Notes: generated by a model from the letters alone, not told the origin. Counted from the stretch's first letter, positions 42,474 to 51,809 are shown. The stretch: 62,211 nt of DNA from an uncultured Eubacteriales bacterium (GCA_900321275.1 ONVI01000021.1:1-62211), one strand, 5' to 3'. A program made the numbers and translations.

Positions 42474-42842
42474 TTACTTCTTCTTATTCGCGATGGTGCG
42501 TTTCGGACCCTTGCGGGTGCGGGCATTGGTCTTGGAGCGCTGGCCGCGCACGGGCAGGCCGCGGCGGTGGCGCAGGCCGCGATAGCAGCCGATCTCGGTG
42601 AGGCGCTTGATGTCCAGCGCGGTCTGGCGGCGAAGGTCGCCTTCCACGATGAAGTTGTGGTCGATGCACTCACGCAGCTTGGCCTCTTCCTCGTCGGTGA
42701 GGTCCTTGACTCTGGTGTCGGGGTTGATCCCGGTCATGGCCAGGATCTTGTTCGCGCTGGTTCTGCCAATGCCGTAGACGTAGGTGAGACCGATTTCGAT
42801 TCTCTTGTCCTTGGGCAGGTCAACGCCGGCTATACGTGCCAT
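42474..42842 (-). CDS. rpsM: 30S ribosomal protein S13
   Basis: 122 residues. [20 protein letters not shown] and [12 protein letters not shown] at the start, RGLPVRGQR and TRKGPKRTI near the end. It sits in the head of the 30S subunit and contacts tRNA and the 50S. An unusual 283-base gap with a repeat separates it from rpmJ upstream. Confidence 0.97.
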   Translation of the reverse strand: MARIAGVDLPKDKRIEIGLTYVYGIGRTSANKILAMTGINPDTRVKDLTDEEEAKLRECIDHNFIVEGDLRRQTALDIKRLTEIGCYRGLRHRRGLPVRGQRSKTNARTRKGPKRTIANKKK

Positions 42843-43008
42843 ACTGATTGATCATCCTTTCGATTTTTTTCCGCATTTTCAGACGCGGGGCTTATTCCCG
42901 CCGGAGGGAGCCTCCGTGTCCATGCGGGATGAGTTTATAAGGACAGGATGGGGTCGTATCCCCTTTCCGTGTCTCTGATTGAATGTGAGGCGTCCGCCTC
43001 GGGGGTGA

Positions 43009-43120
43009 GATTGAGTTTGAAGTTTAGAGTGCGGAGAGTGGAGTTATGCCCGCACGGCGGACAATTTGAAATCGCTTCGAAGCGACACCTTCACTTCACT
43101 TTTCACTCTTCACTTTATCG
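43009..43120. repeat. Purine-rich palindromic repeat between rpmJ and rpsM
   Basis: Left arm of GTTTGAAG/AGAGTG pentamer-like units, centre with the perfect palindrome TCGCTTCGAAGCGA (around 43074-43087), and right arm TTCACTTCACTTTTCACTCT. Degenerate elements of this type are dispersed in many gut bacteria. The rest of the 283-base gap (42843-43008) holds nothing recognisable. Confidence 0.55.
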
Positions 43121-43125
43121 TGCGA

Positions 43126-43239
43126 TTAGCCCTGTCTCTGCTTGTGCTTGGGGTTCTCGCAGATAACCATGACCTTGCCCTTGCGCTTGATGATCTTGCA
43201 CTTCTCGCACATGGGCTTGACGGAAGGTCTGACTTTCAT
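43126..43239 (-). CDS. rpmJ: 50S ribosomal protein L36
   Basis: 37 residues: [17 protein letters not shown], then [13 protein letters not shown]. The zinc-binding form, with Cys11, Cys14, Cys27 and His32 (C-x2-C-x12-C-x4-H). GGAGG precedes the ATG. It lies 12 bases after infA, the standard order. Confidence 0.96.
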   Translation of the reverse strand: MKVRPSVKPMCEKCKIIKRKGKVMVICENPKHKQRQG

Positions 43240-43251
43240 TGTATATACCTC

Positions 43252-43467
43252 CTACTTGCTTCTCCACACGATGCGGCCGCGGGTGATGTCGTAGGGCGAC
43301 ATCTGCACCGTGACCTTATCGCCGGGAAGGATCCTGATAAAGTTCATCCGGAGCTTTCCGGAAATATGGGCAAGGATAATGTGGCCTTTGCCGATATCCA
43401 CCTTGAACATGGTGTTGAGAGACTCGACGACCGTGCCCTCAAGTTCGATTACATCGTCTTTTGCCAA
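43252..43467 (-). CDS. infA: Translation initiation factor IF-1
   Basis: 71 residues, an S1-like OB fold: [20 protein letters not shown] and [11 protein letters not shown]. It occupies the A site during initiation. It follows map by 22 bases; the KOW-domain gene often found between map and infA in Clostridia is absent. Confidence 0.97.
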   Translation of the reverse strand: MAKDDVIELEGTVVESLNTMFKVDIGKGHIILAHISGKLRMNFIRILPGDKVTVQMSPYDITRGRIVWRSK

Positions 43468-43489
43468 AGGTGATTCCTCCCAAGTCTCA

Positions 43490-44260
43490 TCAAATATCGT
43501 CTGCCATTGTAAGGATCTCCGGCTCGCCGTCGGTGATCAGAATGGTGTTTTCGTAGTGTGCCGCAAGCGAACTGTCCCGGCTCACGACGGTCCAGCCGTC
43601 GTCCAGGATCTCGACGTGCCAGTCTCCCGCGCAGACCATGGGCTCGACACAGATGGTCATGCCCTTGACAAGCCGCGGATTCGGCCGCGCCCGCGGGGTA
43701 CGGTAATTCGGCACCTCGGGCGCCTCGTGCATCTCACGGCCGATGCCGTGACCCACGAAGTCGCGCACAACGGAGTAGCCGTTTCCCTCCACGTAATCCT
43801 GCACCGCGCCGCCGATATCGGAGATGCGGTAGCCTGCTTTCGCAAAGCGGAGCCCCTCGAAGAAGGCCTGGCGCGTCACCTCGATCAGCCGTTTGGCGTC
43901 CTCGCTCACCTCGCCGCAGGGATAAGTCCCCGCACAGTCGCCGATGAAGCCCTTATAGGTCGCGCACAGGTCGATGGAGACGATGTCCCCGTTTCGCACC
44001 ACGCGCTTGCCGGGGATGCCGTGGATGACCTCCTCGTTGACGGAGACACAGGTCGCCGCCGGGAAGCCCGCGTAGCCCAGACAACTGGGCTTTGCGCCGG
44101 ACTTGACAATGAACTCATGCACCGCCTTGTCGATCTGCCTGGTGGTCAGACCGTCGCGCACGGCCTGGCGGCCCATGGATCTTGCGCCGGCCGCGATTTT
44201 CGCGGCCTGACGCAGGATCTCGATTTCTGATTTTGACTTGATATAGATTGTGTCGGACAT
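43490..44260 (-). CDS. map: Methionine aminopeptidase, type I
   Basis: 256 residues. Removes the initiator methionine from new proteins. The five metal ligands are visible: two Asp in [19 protein letters not shown], His in [12 protein letters not shown], Glu in TICVEPM and Glu in [13 protein letters not shown] 44258-44260 is chosen, two bases after the adk stop; an in-frame TTG at 44278 would overlap adk and adds six residues. The ribosome binding site is weak, so translation is probably coupled to adk. Confidence 0.95.
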   Translation of the reverse strand: MSDTIYIKSKSEIEILRQAAKIAAGARSMGRQAVRDGLTTRQIDKAVHEFIVKSGAKPSCLGYAGFPAATCVSVNEEVIHGIPGKRVVRNGDIVSIDLCATYKGFIGDCAGTYPCGEVSEDAKRLIEVTRQAFFEGLRFAKAGYRISDIGGAVQDYVEGNGYSVVRDFVGHGIGREMHEAPEVPNYRTPRARPNPRLVKGMTICVEPMVCAGDWHVEILDDGWTVVSRDSSLAAHYENTILITDGEPEILTMADDI

Positions 44261-44262
44261 GC

Positions 44263-44895
44263 TCAGATACCCAGGCAATCCCTGATCGCTGCAGTGGTCG
44301 CCTCGATGGTGGGCTGGTTCTGTACCTCGCGCAGCTTGCCGCGCTCGGCATAGAAGGCCTTGAGCGGCTCAGTCTCCCGGTGATAGGTAGCCAGGCGGTT
44401 CTTGACGGTTTCGGGCGCATCGTCCTTGCGGATGGTGAGCTCGCCGCCGCAGAAGTCGCACTTGCCTTCCGCCTTGGGGGGATTGTTCTCCACATGGAAG
44501 GTGGCGCTGCAGTCCCGGCAGGTCCTGCGGCCGGACATGCGCTTGACGATGACCTCGTCCTCCACCTCGATGGAGAGGGCGCAGTCGATCTCGATGCCCA
44601 TGTCCTCCATGGTCTGGGCCTGGGGGATGGTACGGGGAACGCCGTCGAGGATGTAGCCGTTCCGGCAGTCGGGCTCGGCGAGTCTTTCCTGGATGATGCC
44701 GATGATGACTTCATCGGGGACAAGCTTTCCGGACTCCACGTAAGCCTTGGCTTTCAGGCCGACCTCGGTGCCGGCCTTCATGGCGGCGCGGAGGATATTG
44801 CCGGTGGAGATGGTGGGGATCTCCAGCAGTTTGCTGAGGATCTCTGCCTGTGTTCCTTTTCCTGCGCCGGGGGCGCCAAGGAGGATCAGTCTCAT
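44263..44895 (-). CDS. adk: Adenylate kinase, zinc LID type
   Basis: 210 residues. P-loop GAPGAGKGT (7-15), the AMP site (STGNILRAA, GVPRT), and a LID domain with CRDC and CDFC, the four-cysteine zinc knuckle typical of Gram-positive enzymes. Keeps ATP, ADP and AMP in balance. Between secY and map as usual. Confidence 0.97.
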   Translation of the reverse strand: MRLILLGAPGAGKGTQAEILSKLLEIPTISTGNILRAAMKAGTEVGLKAKAYVESGKLVPDEVIIGIIQERLAEPDCRNGYILDGVPRTIPQAQTMEDMGIEIDCALSIEVEDEVIVKRMSGRRTCRDCSATFHVENNPPKAEGKCDFCGGELTIRKDDAPETVKNRLATYHRETEPLKAFYAERGKLREVQNQPTIEATTAAIRDCLGI

Positions 44896-44910
44896 GCTGC
44901 GCTCCTTTCT

Positions 44911-46212
44911 TTAATCGAGGAAGCCCTTGTAGTTACGCATGAGCATCTGGGCCTCAAGAGCACGGATCGTCTCAAGCGCAACGCCGACAACAATGATGAT
45001 GGAGGTGCCGCCGAGGGAGATGCCCGTCAGAGCGGACTGCGTAGAGAAGTGTGCAATGAGGATGGGGACGACGGCGACAATGCCCAGATACAGCGCGCCG
45101 AACAGGGTGATCTTGTTCAGGACTCTCTGGATAAACTCGCTCGTCGGCTTGCCGGGACGGAAGCCCGGGATATAGCCGCCGTTCTTCTTCAGGTTGTTCG
45201 CGACCTCCACGGGGTTGAACTGAATGGTGGAGTAGAAGTAGGCGAAGAAGATGATGAGCAGCAGGTAAATGATCGCGTAGGGGATGGAGTTGGTGCCGAA
45301 CCAGGTGTTCACCCAGCCGGTGGTCTTGCCGGTGAAGGCTGCGATGGTCGCGGGGACAGAGGCGATGGACTGCGCGAAGATGATGGGCATAACGCCGGAC
45401 ATGTTCACCTTCATGGGCAGGTAGGTGCTCTGGCCGCCGTACTGCTTGCGGCCCACCACGCGCTTTGCGTACACCACGGGGATGCGGCGCTCGGCGTCGT
45501 TGACGAAGACGATCAGAACGATGATCGCCAGTGCGCCCAGGATCATGAACAGGAAGACCCACCAGTTGAGATGGTTGGGATCGTCCGCAGGGCGGAGCAT
45601 GTTCGTGATGCTGGTGAAGATCATGGTGGGGAAGCGGGAGATGATGCTGGCAAACAGGATCATGGAGATGCCGTTGCCGATGCCGAACTCGGTGATCTGC
45701 TCGCCCAGCCACATGATCAGAGCGGAGCCGGAGGTGAAGGTCAGGATGATGACGATCGCGCACCAGACGCTGTCCTGTGCCTCGGGAACGAGGATGCCGT
45801 AGTTCTTGATGAGCATGTAGAAGCCGAAGCCCTGCAGCAGTCCGATCGCCACGGTGGCGTAACGGGTGATGGAGGCGATCTTCTTGCGGCCCTCTTCGCC
45901 CTCTTCCTTGCTCATGCGCTCGAGCGCGGGGATGGCGATGCAGAGAAGCTGAATGATGATGCTCGCATTGATGTAGGGCTGGATGCTCAGGGCGAAAATC
46001 GTAGCCTGGGAGAAGGCGCCGCCGGACATAACGTTCAGCAGGCCCAGTACGGTGTTCTGCAACTGGCTGAAGTAGGTCTGCAGCGCGGCGACGTTCACAT
46101 AGGGAACGGGGACGGCGTTGCCCAGACGGTACAGCGCCAGAATGAGAAGCGTGAAGAGGATCTTTTTACGGAGCTCTTCAATTTTCCATGCATTGCGTAA
46201 AGTCTGAAGCAC
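44911..46212 (-). CDS. secY: Preprotein translocase subunit SecY
   Basis: 433 residues with ten transmembrane helices. Landmarks: AWKIEELRKKILFTL at the N-terminus, the plug/TM2a region, EFGIGNGISMILFASI, and GGYIPGFRPGKPTSEFI. Forms the protein-conducting channel with SecE and SecG. The ATG directly abuts the rplO stop, so the two are translationally coupled. Confidence 0.97.
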   Translation of the reverse strand: MLQTLRNAWKIEELRKKILFTLLILALYRLGNAVPVPYVNVAALQTYFSQLQNTVLGLLNVMSGGAFSQATIFALSIQPYINASIIIQLLCIAIPALERMSKEEGEEGRKKIASITRYATVAIGLLQGFGFYMLIKNYGILVPEAQDSVWCAIVIILTFTSGSALIMWLGEQITEFGIGNGISMILFASIISRFPTMIFTSITNMLRPADDPNHLNWWVFLFMILGALAIIVLIVFVNDAERRIPVVYAKRVVGRKQYGGQSTYLPMKVNMSGVMPIIFAQSIASVPATIAAFTGKTTGWVNTWFGTNSIPYAIIYLLLIIFFAYFYSTIQFNPVEVANNLKKNGGYIPGFRPGKPTSEFIQRVLNKITLFGALYLGIVAVVPILIAHFSTQSALTGISLGGTSIIIVVGVALETIRALEAQMLMRNYKGFLD

Positions 46213-46653
46213 TTAAACCACCTCTGCCTTTCCGCCGGCCGCCTCGATCTTCTGTTTTGCGGTTTCGGAGAAAGCAGAAGCTTTTACGGTCAGCTTCTTG
46301 GTAACTTCGCCGTTGCCAAGAAACTTGACGCCGTACTTGCAGTGGGAGATGATGCCGGCGTCCTTGATAGCCTGCACGTCGACGACGGAGCCGTTCTCAA
46401 AGCGCTCCAGAACGGAGACGTTCAGCGAATCCAGAGGCTTTGCAAAGATATTGTTGAAGCCTCTCTTGGGGATGCGGCGCGCCAGAGGCATCTGGCCGCC
46501 TTCGAAGCCGATGCGGGTACCGCCGCCGCTGCGGGCCTTCTGGCCCTTGTGGCCGCGGCCTGCGGTCTTGCCGTTACCGGTGGCGTGGCCTCTGCCCTTG
46601 CGCTTGTCGACATGGGTGGAGCCGGCGACGGGAGAAAGATCGTTGATATACAT
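46213..46653 (-). CDS. rplO: 50S ribosomal protein L15
   Basis: 146 residues. The Gly/Lys/Arg-rich N-terminal arm (GRGHATGNGKTAGRGHKGQK) reaches into the 50S core, and the C-terminal domain ends with ASAFSETAKQKIEAAGG. Last ribosomal gene before secY. Confidence 0.97.
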   Translation of the reverse strand: MYINDLSPVAGSTHVDKRKGRGHATGNGKTAGRGHKGQKARSGGGTRIGFEGGQMPLARRIPKRGFNNIFAKPLDSLNVSVLERFENGSVVDVQAIKDAGIISHCKYGVKFLGNGEVTKKLTVKASAFSETAKQKIEAAGGKAEVV

Positions 46654-46666
46654 TCTCTGGCCCTCC

Positions 46667-46846
46667 TTATTCTTCTGTTACCTGGACGAGATAGCCGATC
46701 TTGGCGATCTTGCCGCGGGTCTGGGGATTGTCGGGCTGCAGAGTCTCGTTGCCGATCTTGTGCAGGCCGAGGGAGTAGGCAGTCGCGATGTGCTTGTCGT
46801 GTCTGCCGTTGAGGCTCTTGACGAGCTTGATTCTGAGATTAGCCAT
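46667..46846 (-). CDS. rpmD: 50S ribosomal protein L30
   Basis: 59 residues: MANLRIKLVKSLNGRHDKHI, then ATAYSLGLHKIGNE and GKIAKIGYLVQVTEE. Normal short bacterial L30, between rpsE and rplO, with AAGGAGG before the ATG. Confidence 0.95.
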   Translation of the reverse strand: MANLRIKLVKSLNGRHDKHIATAYSLGLHKIGNETLQPDNPQTRGKIAKIGYLVQVTEE

Positions 46847-46858
46847 CTTTCGCCCTCC

Positions 46859-47386
46859 TTAGCCCTGAACTTCTTCAGGATTCTTGCCTCTGACGGCAGC
46901 GACCTGCTGGGCGTTGCGCAGAGACTTGAGGCCTTCCATCGTGGCAGCCACGACGTTGGCGGGGTTGTTGGTGCGCAGGCACTTGGTACGGATGTTGGAA
47001 ATGCCCGCAGCCTCGACGACCGCACGAACGGCGCCGCCGGCGATCACGCCGGTGCCTTCGGGGGCGGGCTTGAGCAGCACGCGGCCCGCGCCGAACGCGC
47101 CGAGAACCTCATGGGGAATGGTGGTACCCTGGAGGGTGACGGTGACGATATTCTTCTTGGCGTCCTCGAGGCCCTTGCGGATAGCCTCGGAAACTTCGTT
47201 GGCCTTGCCCATGCCGTAGCCCACGCGGCCCTTGCCGTCGCCGACGACGCAGAGCGCGGAGAACTTCGCCACGCGGCCGCCCTTGACGGTCTTGCTGACG
47301 CGGTTGAGGGAAACTACCTTCTCGATGAATTCGGAGGGCGCCTCTTCCTTATTGCGGCGATCTCTTCTGTCATTGTTGTAAGCCAT
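46859..47386 (-). CDS. rpsE: 30S ribosomal protein S5
   Basis: 175 residues. The N-terminal double-stranded-RNA-binding domain ([20 protein letters not shown] and [13 protein letters not shown]) and the C-terminal domain with [20 protein letters not shown] are intact. Involved in decoding accuracy. Confidence 0.97.
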   Translation of the reverse strand: MAYNNDRRDRRNKEEAPSEFIEKVVSLNRVSKTVKGGRVAKFSALCVVGDGKGRVGYGMGKANEVSEAIRKGLEDAKKNIVTVTLQGTTIPHEVLGAFGAGRVLLKPAPEGTGVIAGGAVRAVVEAAGISNIRTKCLRTNNPANVVAATMEGLKSLRNAQQVAAVRGKNPEEVQG

Positions 47387-47403
47387 TTCGTTGTCCCCCT
47401 CCC

Positions 47404-47763
47404 TTAGAATTTCAGGCCGCCCTCGCGGGCGCCTTCTGCCAGTGCCTGGACGCGGCCGTGATAGATGTAGCCGCCGCGGTCAAACACGACTTCTTCGATG
47501 CCCTTCTTGAGGGCGCGCTCGGCGATCATGGCGCCGACCTTCTTCGCGGCCTCGACGTTGCCGCCGTTGCCTTCAAAGCCCTTCTCCACGCTGGACGCGG
47601 CGGCGAGGGTGTTGCCGGCGACGTCGTCGATGATCTGGGCATAGATGTTGTTCTCGCTGCGGAATACGCTCAGGCGGGGTCTCTCGGGGGTACCGGAGAT
47701 CTTGCCGCGTACTCTCTGATGGCGCTTGATGCGCTGGCCTCTGGTATCGGGTCTCTTAATCAT
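47404..47763 (-). CDS. rplR: 50S ribosomal protein L18
   Basis: 119 residues. [20 protein letters not shown] at the start and [20 protein letters not shown] at the end. Binds 5S rRNA together with L5. Confidence 0.97.
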   Translation of the reverse strand: MIKRPDTRGQRIKRHQRVRGKISGTPERPRLSVFRSENNIYAQIIDDVAGNTLAAASSVEKGFEGNGGNVEAAKKVGAMIAERALKKGIEEVVFDRGGYIYHGRVQALAEGAREGGLKF

Positions 47764-47779
47764 TCAGGCACACCTCCGT

Positions 47780-48322
47780 TTACTTGGCGCCGGTCTTGCC
47801 TTCTTTGCGGCGGATCGTCTCGTAGTCGTACTTGATGCCCTTGCCCTTGTAGGGTTCGGGAGGTCTCTTACCACGGACTTCGGCTGCAAACTGGCCGACC
47901 TTCTGCTTGTCGATACCCTTGATGACGATGTGGTTGGGATCGGGGACGTCGATCTGGATGTCCTCGTTCTCGCTCATGACGACCTGGTGGGAGTAACCGA
48001 GGTTCATAACCAGGTTCTTGCCCTCCTTCTGGGCACGGTAGCCGACGCCGTTGATCTCAAGCTTCTTCTCGAAGCCCTTGGTCACGCCGACGACCATGTT
48101 GTCGATGAGGGTACGGGTCAGGCCGTGGAGAGAGCGGTTTTCCTTGGTGTCGTCGGGACGGGAGACATGGATGACGCCGTCCTTGAGCTCGACCTTCATC
48201 TGGGGCACGAGGGTGCGCTCGATGCTGCCCTTGGGGCCCTTGACGGTGACGTGGTTGTTCTCGCCGATCTTGACTTCAACGCCGGCGGGGACATGGATGG
48301 GTGCTCTACCGATTCTGGACAT
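47780..48322 (-). CDS. rplF: 50S ribosomal protein L6
   Basis: 180 residues. Two related domains: MSRIGRAPIHVPAGVEVKI and VTVKGPKGSIERTL in the first, IKGIDKQKVGQFAAEVR and RPPEPYKGKGIKY in the second. Located near the GTPase-associated centre. Confidence 0.97.
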   Translation of the reverse strand: MSRIGRAPIHVPAGVEVKIGENNHVTVKGPKGSIERTLVPQMKVELKDGVIHVSRPDDTKENRSLHGLTRTLIDNMVVGVTKGFEKKLEINGVGYRAQKEGKNLVMNLGYSHQVVMSENEDIQIDVPDPNHIVIKGIDKQKVGQFAAEVRGKRPPEPYKGKGIKYDYETIRRKEGKTGAK

Positions 48323-48334
48323 GTCTTTTCCTCC

Positions 48335-48733
48335 TTACCATACGAATGCCAGGACTTCGCCGCCGACATGCTCTTTGCGGGCCTGCTTGTCGGTCATGAC
48401 GCCCTTGGAGGTGGAGATGATGGCGATGCCCAGGCCCTTGAGCACGCGGGGAAGCTCGTCAGCGCCCGCGTAAACACGCAGGCCGGGCTTGCTCACGCGG
48501 CGGAGGCCCTGGATGGCCTTCTCTTTGCCGGGGAGATACTTGAGGGTGATGCGGATGATGCCCTGGGTGCCGTCGTCGATCACCTGGTAGTTCTTGATGT
48601 AGCCCTCGTTGAGAAGGATCTCGGCGATGGCCTTCTTCATCTTGGAGGCGGGGACGTCGACGGACTCATGCTTGGCGCTTCCGGCGTTGCGGACGCGGGT
48701 CAGCATATCGGCAATGGGGTCGGTGATCTGCAT
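48335..48733 (-). CDS. rpsH: 30S ribosomal protein S8
   Basis: 132 residues: [18 protein letters not shown], and [20 protein letters not shown] at the end. Binds the central domain of 16S rRNA and can repress its operon in E. coli. Here it is the first gene after a 719-base interruption of the spc operon and seems to be read from a separate promoter at 49180-49208. AGGAGGATAA before ATG. Confidence 0.97.
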   Translation of the reverse strand: MQITDPIADMLTRVRNAGSAKHESVDVPASKMKKAIAEILLNEGYIKNYQVIDDGTQGIIRITLKYLPGKEKAIQGLRRVSKPGLRVYAGADELPRVLKGLGIAIISTSKGVMTDKQARKEHVGGEVLAFVW

Positions 48734-49316
48734 GTGGTTTATCCTCCTGTATTTAGAGTTACCGGTTTTGGCCGGTTTCGCTCAGAGGTCCTGCGCCAAT
48801 ACCTGATTGGCCGCAGCCTTTCTGAGCGGCGTCAGAAGAAGCTCGCTCCACTCCGCTTTCCCGGTTTCCGTAAGTGCCGTGAAAGCTCCGCATCCGCTCC
48901 GCTTTCCAACCCGTTTGCGGCATGTCGTTCCGCCTGCCCGGTTTGAACCGGCGGTTCGGAAATTTCATACAACGCTTCCGGGTGTACCGCGAATCCGGTT
49001 TGCATAGCGCTGTTTCCTGTCGTGAGTCGGAAAACAGCGCTTTGCTCCCCCGAAACTCCACGCCAGGACACTGCCGAAGCCTGCGGCCGTCCCGACATGC
49101 GCGGATTCCGAAAGGGAGTGAAATCATGCTTCTCTATATGTCGCGGCCGGGAGTGATCAGTTCCCGCCGAACGTTCAATATATTACAGGATTGCAATCTG
49201 TTTGTCAATCCTTTTTTCAGCGTTTGCGACGAAAATTTTTTAATTTTTTGTGGAGATTTTACGAAATCAAGTCAGGTACTCGAATCATAAGAGCTATGTC
49301 TCACCTTGGATTGCAA
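48734..49316 (-). other. Noncoding leader between rpsN and rpsH
   Basis: No gene was found on either strand in this stretch. From the promoter at 49180-49208 a leader of about 440 bases would run to rpsH, with several inverted repeats, such as CAGCGCT...AGCGCTG around an ATTCC loop (near 49004-49040) and AACCGGCCAAAACCGGTAA close to the gene. GCAAACGGGTT also occurs in the rpsJ-rplC gap. It could be a regulatory leader (for example for S8) or plain insertion. Confidence 0.45.
49180..49208 (-). promoter_or_regulatory. Internal promoter of the spc operon upstream of rpsH
   Basis: Minus strand: -35 TTGACA (49208-49203), 17-base spacer, -10 TAATAT (49185-49180). The best promoter in this gap; it follows the hairpin array after rpsN. 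Confidence 0.7.
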
Positions 49317-49456
49317 AACAGGACGATGCTTTCGCACCGTCCTGTCAAGCTGTCGGCAAAGTGTCGACAGCTTGACAGGCAAAAATGGGAACTTCCGAAA
49401 AAGTTCCCATTTTTGCATGGATTGTACGTGAAGGGGGACTCCCCGTCCCCCTTCAC
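49317..49456 (-). terminator. Array of four hairpins directly after rpsN
   Basis: In transcription order: GTGAAGGGGGA/TCCCCCTTCAC (49428-49456, overlapping the rpsN stop); AAAAATGGGAACTT/AAGTTCCCATTTTT (49381-49414, with A/T runs like a bidirectional terminator); CCTGTCAAGCTGTCG/CGACAGCTTGACAGG (49341-49379); ACAGGACG/CGTCCTGT followed by TTTG (49317-49344). The last two share bases and exclude each other. Together they should stop or attenuate transcription inside the ribosomal operon. Confidence 0.65.
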
Positions 49457-49632
49457 AGATCCCCCTTGCAAGACCTCTGGCCCTTGTACGCCAGCTCACG
49501 GAAGCAGATACGGCAGATGCCGTAGTTGCGCAGGTAAGCATGGGGACGGCCGCAGATCTTGCAGCGATTGTACGCACGGGTGGAGAACTTCGCCTCGCGC
49601 TGCTGCTTGAGGATCATCGATTTCTTAGCCAT
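49453..49632 (-). CDS. rpsN: 30S ribosomal protein S14, zinc type, with replaced C-terminal tail
   Basis: 59 residues: [49 protein letters not shown], then RSCKGDL. The four zinc ligands (Cys24, Cys27, Cys40, Cys43) are present. Family members end with (Q/E)IPGxxKASW after AYKG; here those last nine or so residues are replaced and the stop lies within a GC-rich hairpin. The core that binds 16S rRNA is intact, so the protein is probably still functional. It is preceded by rplE (13 bases) and followed by the hairpin array. Confidence 0.9.
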   Translation of the reverse strand: MAKKSMILKQQREAKFSTRAYNRCKICGRPHAYLRNYGICRICFRELAYKGQRSCKGDL

Positions 49633-49645
49633 GTTATTATCCTCC

Positions 49646-50185
49646 TTAGCTCACAAAGGGAGCGCCCATGAGCCGAAGCAGCTCGCGCGCCTCTTCGTCG
49701 GTCTTCGCGGTGGTGGTGATGGCGATGTTCATACCGCGCAGCTTCTCGATTTTGTCGTACTCGATTTCGGGGAAGATGATCTGCTCCTTGAGGCCAAGGC
49801 TGTAGTTGCCGCGGCCGTCGAAGGCGTCGGCACTGATGCCGCGGAAGTCGCGGACACGGGGCAGCGCCACGTTGAGCAGACGATCCAGGAACTCCCACAT
49901 GCGGTCCTGGCGGAGGGTGACCTTCACGCCGACCTTCATGCCTTCACGGAGCTTGAAGTTTGCAACGCTCTTGCGGGCGACGGTGGCGACCGCGTGCTGG
50001 CCGGTGATGGCGGAGATATCCTTGATCACGGCCTCGAGAGCCTTGGCGTTGTCCTTGCAGTCACCGCAGCCGACGGAGACGACGATCTTGTCGATCTTCG
50101 GGATCTGCATGACGGATTTGTACTGGTACTTCTCCATCAGAGCGGGAGCAACTTCCTCAAGATACTTTTTCTTCATTCTTGTCAT
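49646..50185 (-). CDS. rplE: 50S ribosomal protein L5
   Basis: 179 residues. [40 protein letters not shown], and [20 protein letters not shown]. Binds 5S rRNA and contacts P-site tRNA. Between rplX and rpsN. Confidence 0.97.
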   Translation of the reverse strand: MTRMKKKYLEEVAPALMEKYQYKSVMQIPKIDKIVVSVGCGDCKDNAKALEAVIKDISAITGQHAVATVARKSVANFKLREGMKVGVKVTLRQDRMWEFLDRLLNVALPRVRDFRGISADAFDGRGNYSLGLKEQIIFPEIEYDKIEKLRGMNIAITTTAKTDEEARELLRLMGAPFVS

Positions 50186-50204
50186 GTCAGTATACTCCTT
50201 TCAC

Positions 50205-50510
50205 TCAGATTTCGGCGCCGCACTTCTTGCAGACGCGGAGCTTCTTGCCGTCGGCGATCTTGTGACCGACACGGGTGGCCTTGCCGCACTTGGGGCAGAC
50301 GAGCTGAACCTTGGAGGCATAGATGGGGGTCTCGACCTTGATGATGCCGCCCTCTTCGCCCTGCTTGCGGGGCTTCTGGTGCTTGGTGGCGACATTGACG
50401 CCCTCGACGATGACCTTGGCGGCCTTCGGATCGGAGACGAGGATCTTGCCCTGCTTGCCCTTGTCCTTGCCGGACAGGACAACGACTTTATCGTCTTTCT
50501 TAATGTTCAT
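50205..50510 (-). CDS. rplX: 50S ribosomal protein L24
   Basis: 101 residues. KOW motif near the start (DDKVVVLSGKDKGKQGKIL) and a zinc-ribbon-like C-terminus (VCPKCGKATRVG, RVCKKCGAEI). Assembly-initiating 50S protein. Confidence 0.97.
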   Translation of the reverse strand: MNIKKDDKVVVLSGKDKGKQGKILVSDPKAAKVIVEGVNVATKHQKPRKQGEEGGIIKVETPIYASKVQLVCPKCGKATRVGHKIADGKKLRVCKKCGAEI

Positions 50511-50525
50511 CTACTGTGCCCTCCA

Positions 50526-50897
50526 TTAAATCACTTCGGGAGCCAGCGACAGGATCTTCATGTATTCCTTGTCGCGGAGCTCACGGGCGACGGGTCCAAA
50601 GATACGGGTGCCGCGGGGGTTCTTATCGCCGGTGTTGATCAGAACGGCCGCGTTCTCGTCGAAACGGACATAGGTGCCGTCGGCGCGGCGGACGGGCTTG
50701 ACGGTACGGACGACAACGGCCTTGACCACGTCGCCCTTCTTGACGGAACCGCCGGGGGCCGCCTTGCGGACGGAGCAGACGATCACGTCGCCGATGCTCG
50801 CGTATTTGCGGCGGGAGCCGCCGAGTACGCGGATGCACTTTAACTCTTTGGCGCCGGTATTGTCGGCGACCTTCAGATAAGTTTCCTGCTGTATCAT
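50526..50897 (-). CDS. rplN: 50S ribosomal protein L14
   Basis: 123 residues. [60 protein letters not shown]. Forms part of an intersubunit bridge. Confidence 0.97.
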   Translation of the reverse strand: MIQQETYLKVADNTGAKELKCIRVLGGSRRKYASIGDVIVCSVRKAAPGGSVKKGDVVKAVVVRTVKPVRRADGTYVRFDENAAVLINTGDKNPRGTRIFGPVARELRDKEYMKILSLAPEVI

Positions 50898-50909
50898 TCT
50901 GGCGCCTCC

Positions 50910-51173
50910 TTACTTAGCCTTCTCAACGATCTCGACCACGCGCCATCTCTTGTCCTTGGACAGGGGGCGGGTCTCCATCACGCGCACGATATCGCCGACA
51001 CCGCACTCGTTTTTCTCATCATGGGCCTTGAGACGGTAAGTCCGGCCGATGATCTTCTTGTAGGTCTTGTGGGCAACACGGTCCTCGACGGTGACGACGA
51101 CGGTCTTGTCCATCTTGTCGGAAACGACCTTGCCGACGCGGGTCTTCCGGGAAGTAGTTCTCGTTTCGTTCAT
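50910..51173 (-). CDS. rpsQ: 30S ribosomal protein S17
   Basis: 87 residues, an OB fold: [20 protein letters not shown] and [20 protein letters not shown]. Primary 16S rRNA binder. Between rpmC and rplN. Confidence 0.97.
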   Translation of the reverse strand: MNETRTTSRKTRVGKVVSDKMDKTVVVTVEDRVAHKTYKKIIGRTYRLKAHDEKNECGVGDIVRVMETRPLSKDKRWRVVEIVEKAK

Positions 51174-51187
51174 GATTCTTTACCTCC

Positions 51188-51376
51188 TCAGTTCTGCTTC
51201 TCGCGGAGCACGGTCTTGACGCGCGCGATATCGCGACGGGTCGCGGAAATCTTGGTGGGGTTGTCAAGATGATTCGTGGCATGCTGCATACGGAGCATGA
51301 ACAGATCCTTCTTCAGGTCGACCAGCTTGCTTTCCAGCTCCTGAACGGACATGGAGCGTATTTCGTTTGCCTTCAT
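51188..51376 (-). CDS. rpmC: 50S ribosomal protein L29
   Basis: 62 residues: [20 protein letters not shown], then [19 protein letters not shown], and [16 protein letters not shown]. Two long helices near the tunnel exit, a docking site for SRP and trigger factor with L23. The ATG is one base after the rplP stop; the longer open frame overlaps rplP and is not used. Confidence 0.95.
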   Translation of the reverse strand: MKANEIRSMSVQELESKLVDLKKDLFMLRMQHATNHLDNPTKISATRRDIARVKTVLREKQN

Positions 51377-51377
51377 C

Positions 51378-51809
51378 TTATTCACCACCGTTCTCGGACT
51401 CATTGCCCGCCGCGACGATCTTCGTCTTGATGGGCAGTTTGTGGCTGGCAAGGCGGAGAGCTTCGCGGGCGGTCTCTTCGGGCACGCCGGCGATCTCAAA
51501 CATCACTCTGCCGGGCTTGACGACAGCGACCCAGTACTCGGGGGAGCCTTTACCGGAACCCATACGGGTCTCGGCGGGCTTGGCGGTAACGGGCTTGTCG
51601 GGGAAGATCTTGATCCAGACCTGACCGCCGCGCTTGGTGTAGCGGGTCATGGCGATACGGGCCGCCTCGATCTGGTTGGAGGTGATCCAGCCGGGCTCCT
51701 GCGCGGCCAGACCGAACTCGCCGTAATTCACGACGTTGCCGCGGGAGGCTTTGCCCTTCATGCGGCCGCGCTGAACTCTGCGGTATTTAACTCTCTTGGG
51801 CATTAACAT
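51378..51809 (-). CDS. rplP: 50S ribosomal protein L16
   Basis: 143 residues. [19 protein letters not shown] start, [20 protein letters not shown], and [20 protein letters not shown]. Start overlaps the rpsC stop by one base (TAATG), so coupled. Near the peptidyl transferase centre. Confidence 0.97.
   Translation of the reverse strand: MLMPKRVKYRRVQRGRMKGKASRGNVVNYGEFGLAAQEPGWITSNQIEAARIAMTRYTKRGGQVWIKIFPDKPVTAKPAETRMGSGKGSPEYWVAVVKPGRVMFEIAGVPEETAREALRLASHKLPIKTKIVAAGNESENGGE

Noticed and set aside
43468-43489. KOW-domain RNA-binding protein gene between map and infA, common in Clostridia
   Set aside because: The gap is 22 bases, too short for a gene.
49000-49130. Small plus-strand open frames in the rpsN-rpsH gap as genes
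   Set aside because: They lack ribosome binding sites and family motifs and lie against the direction of the operon.
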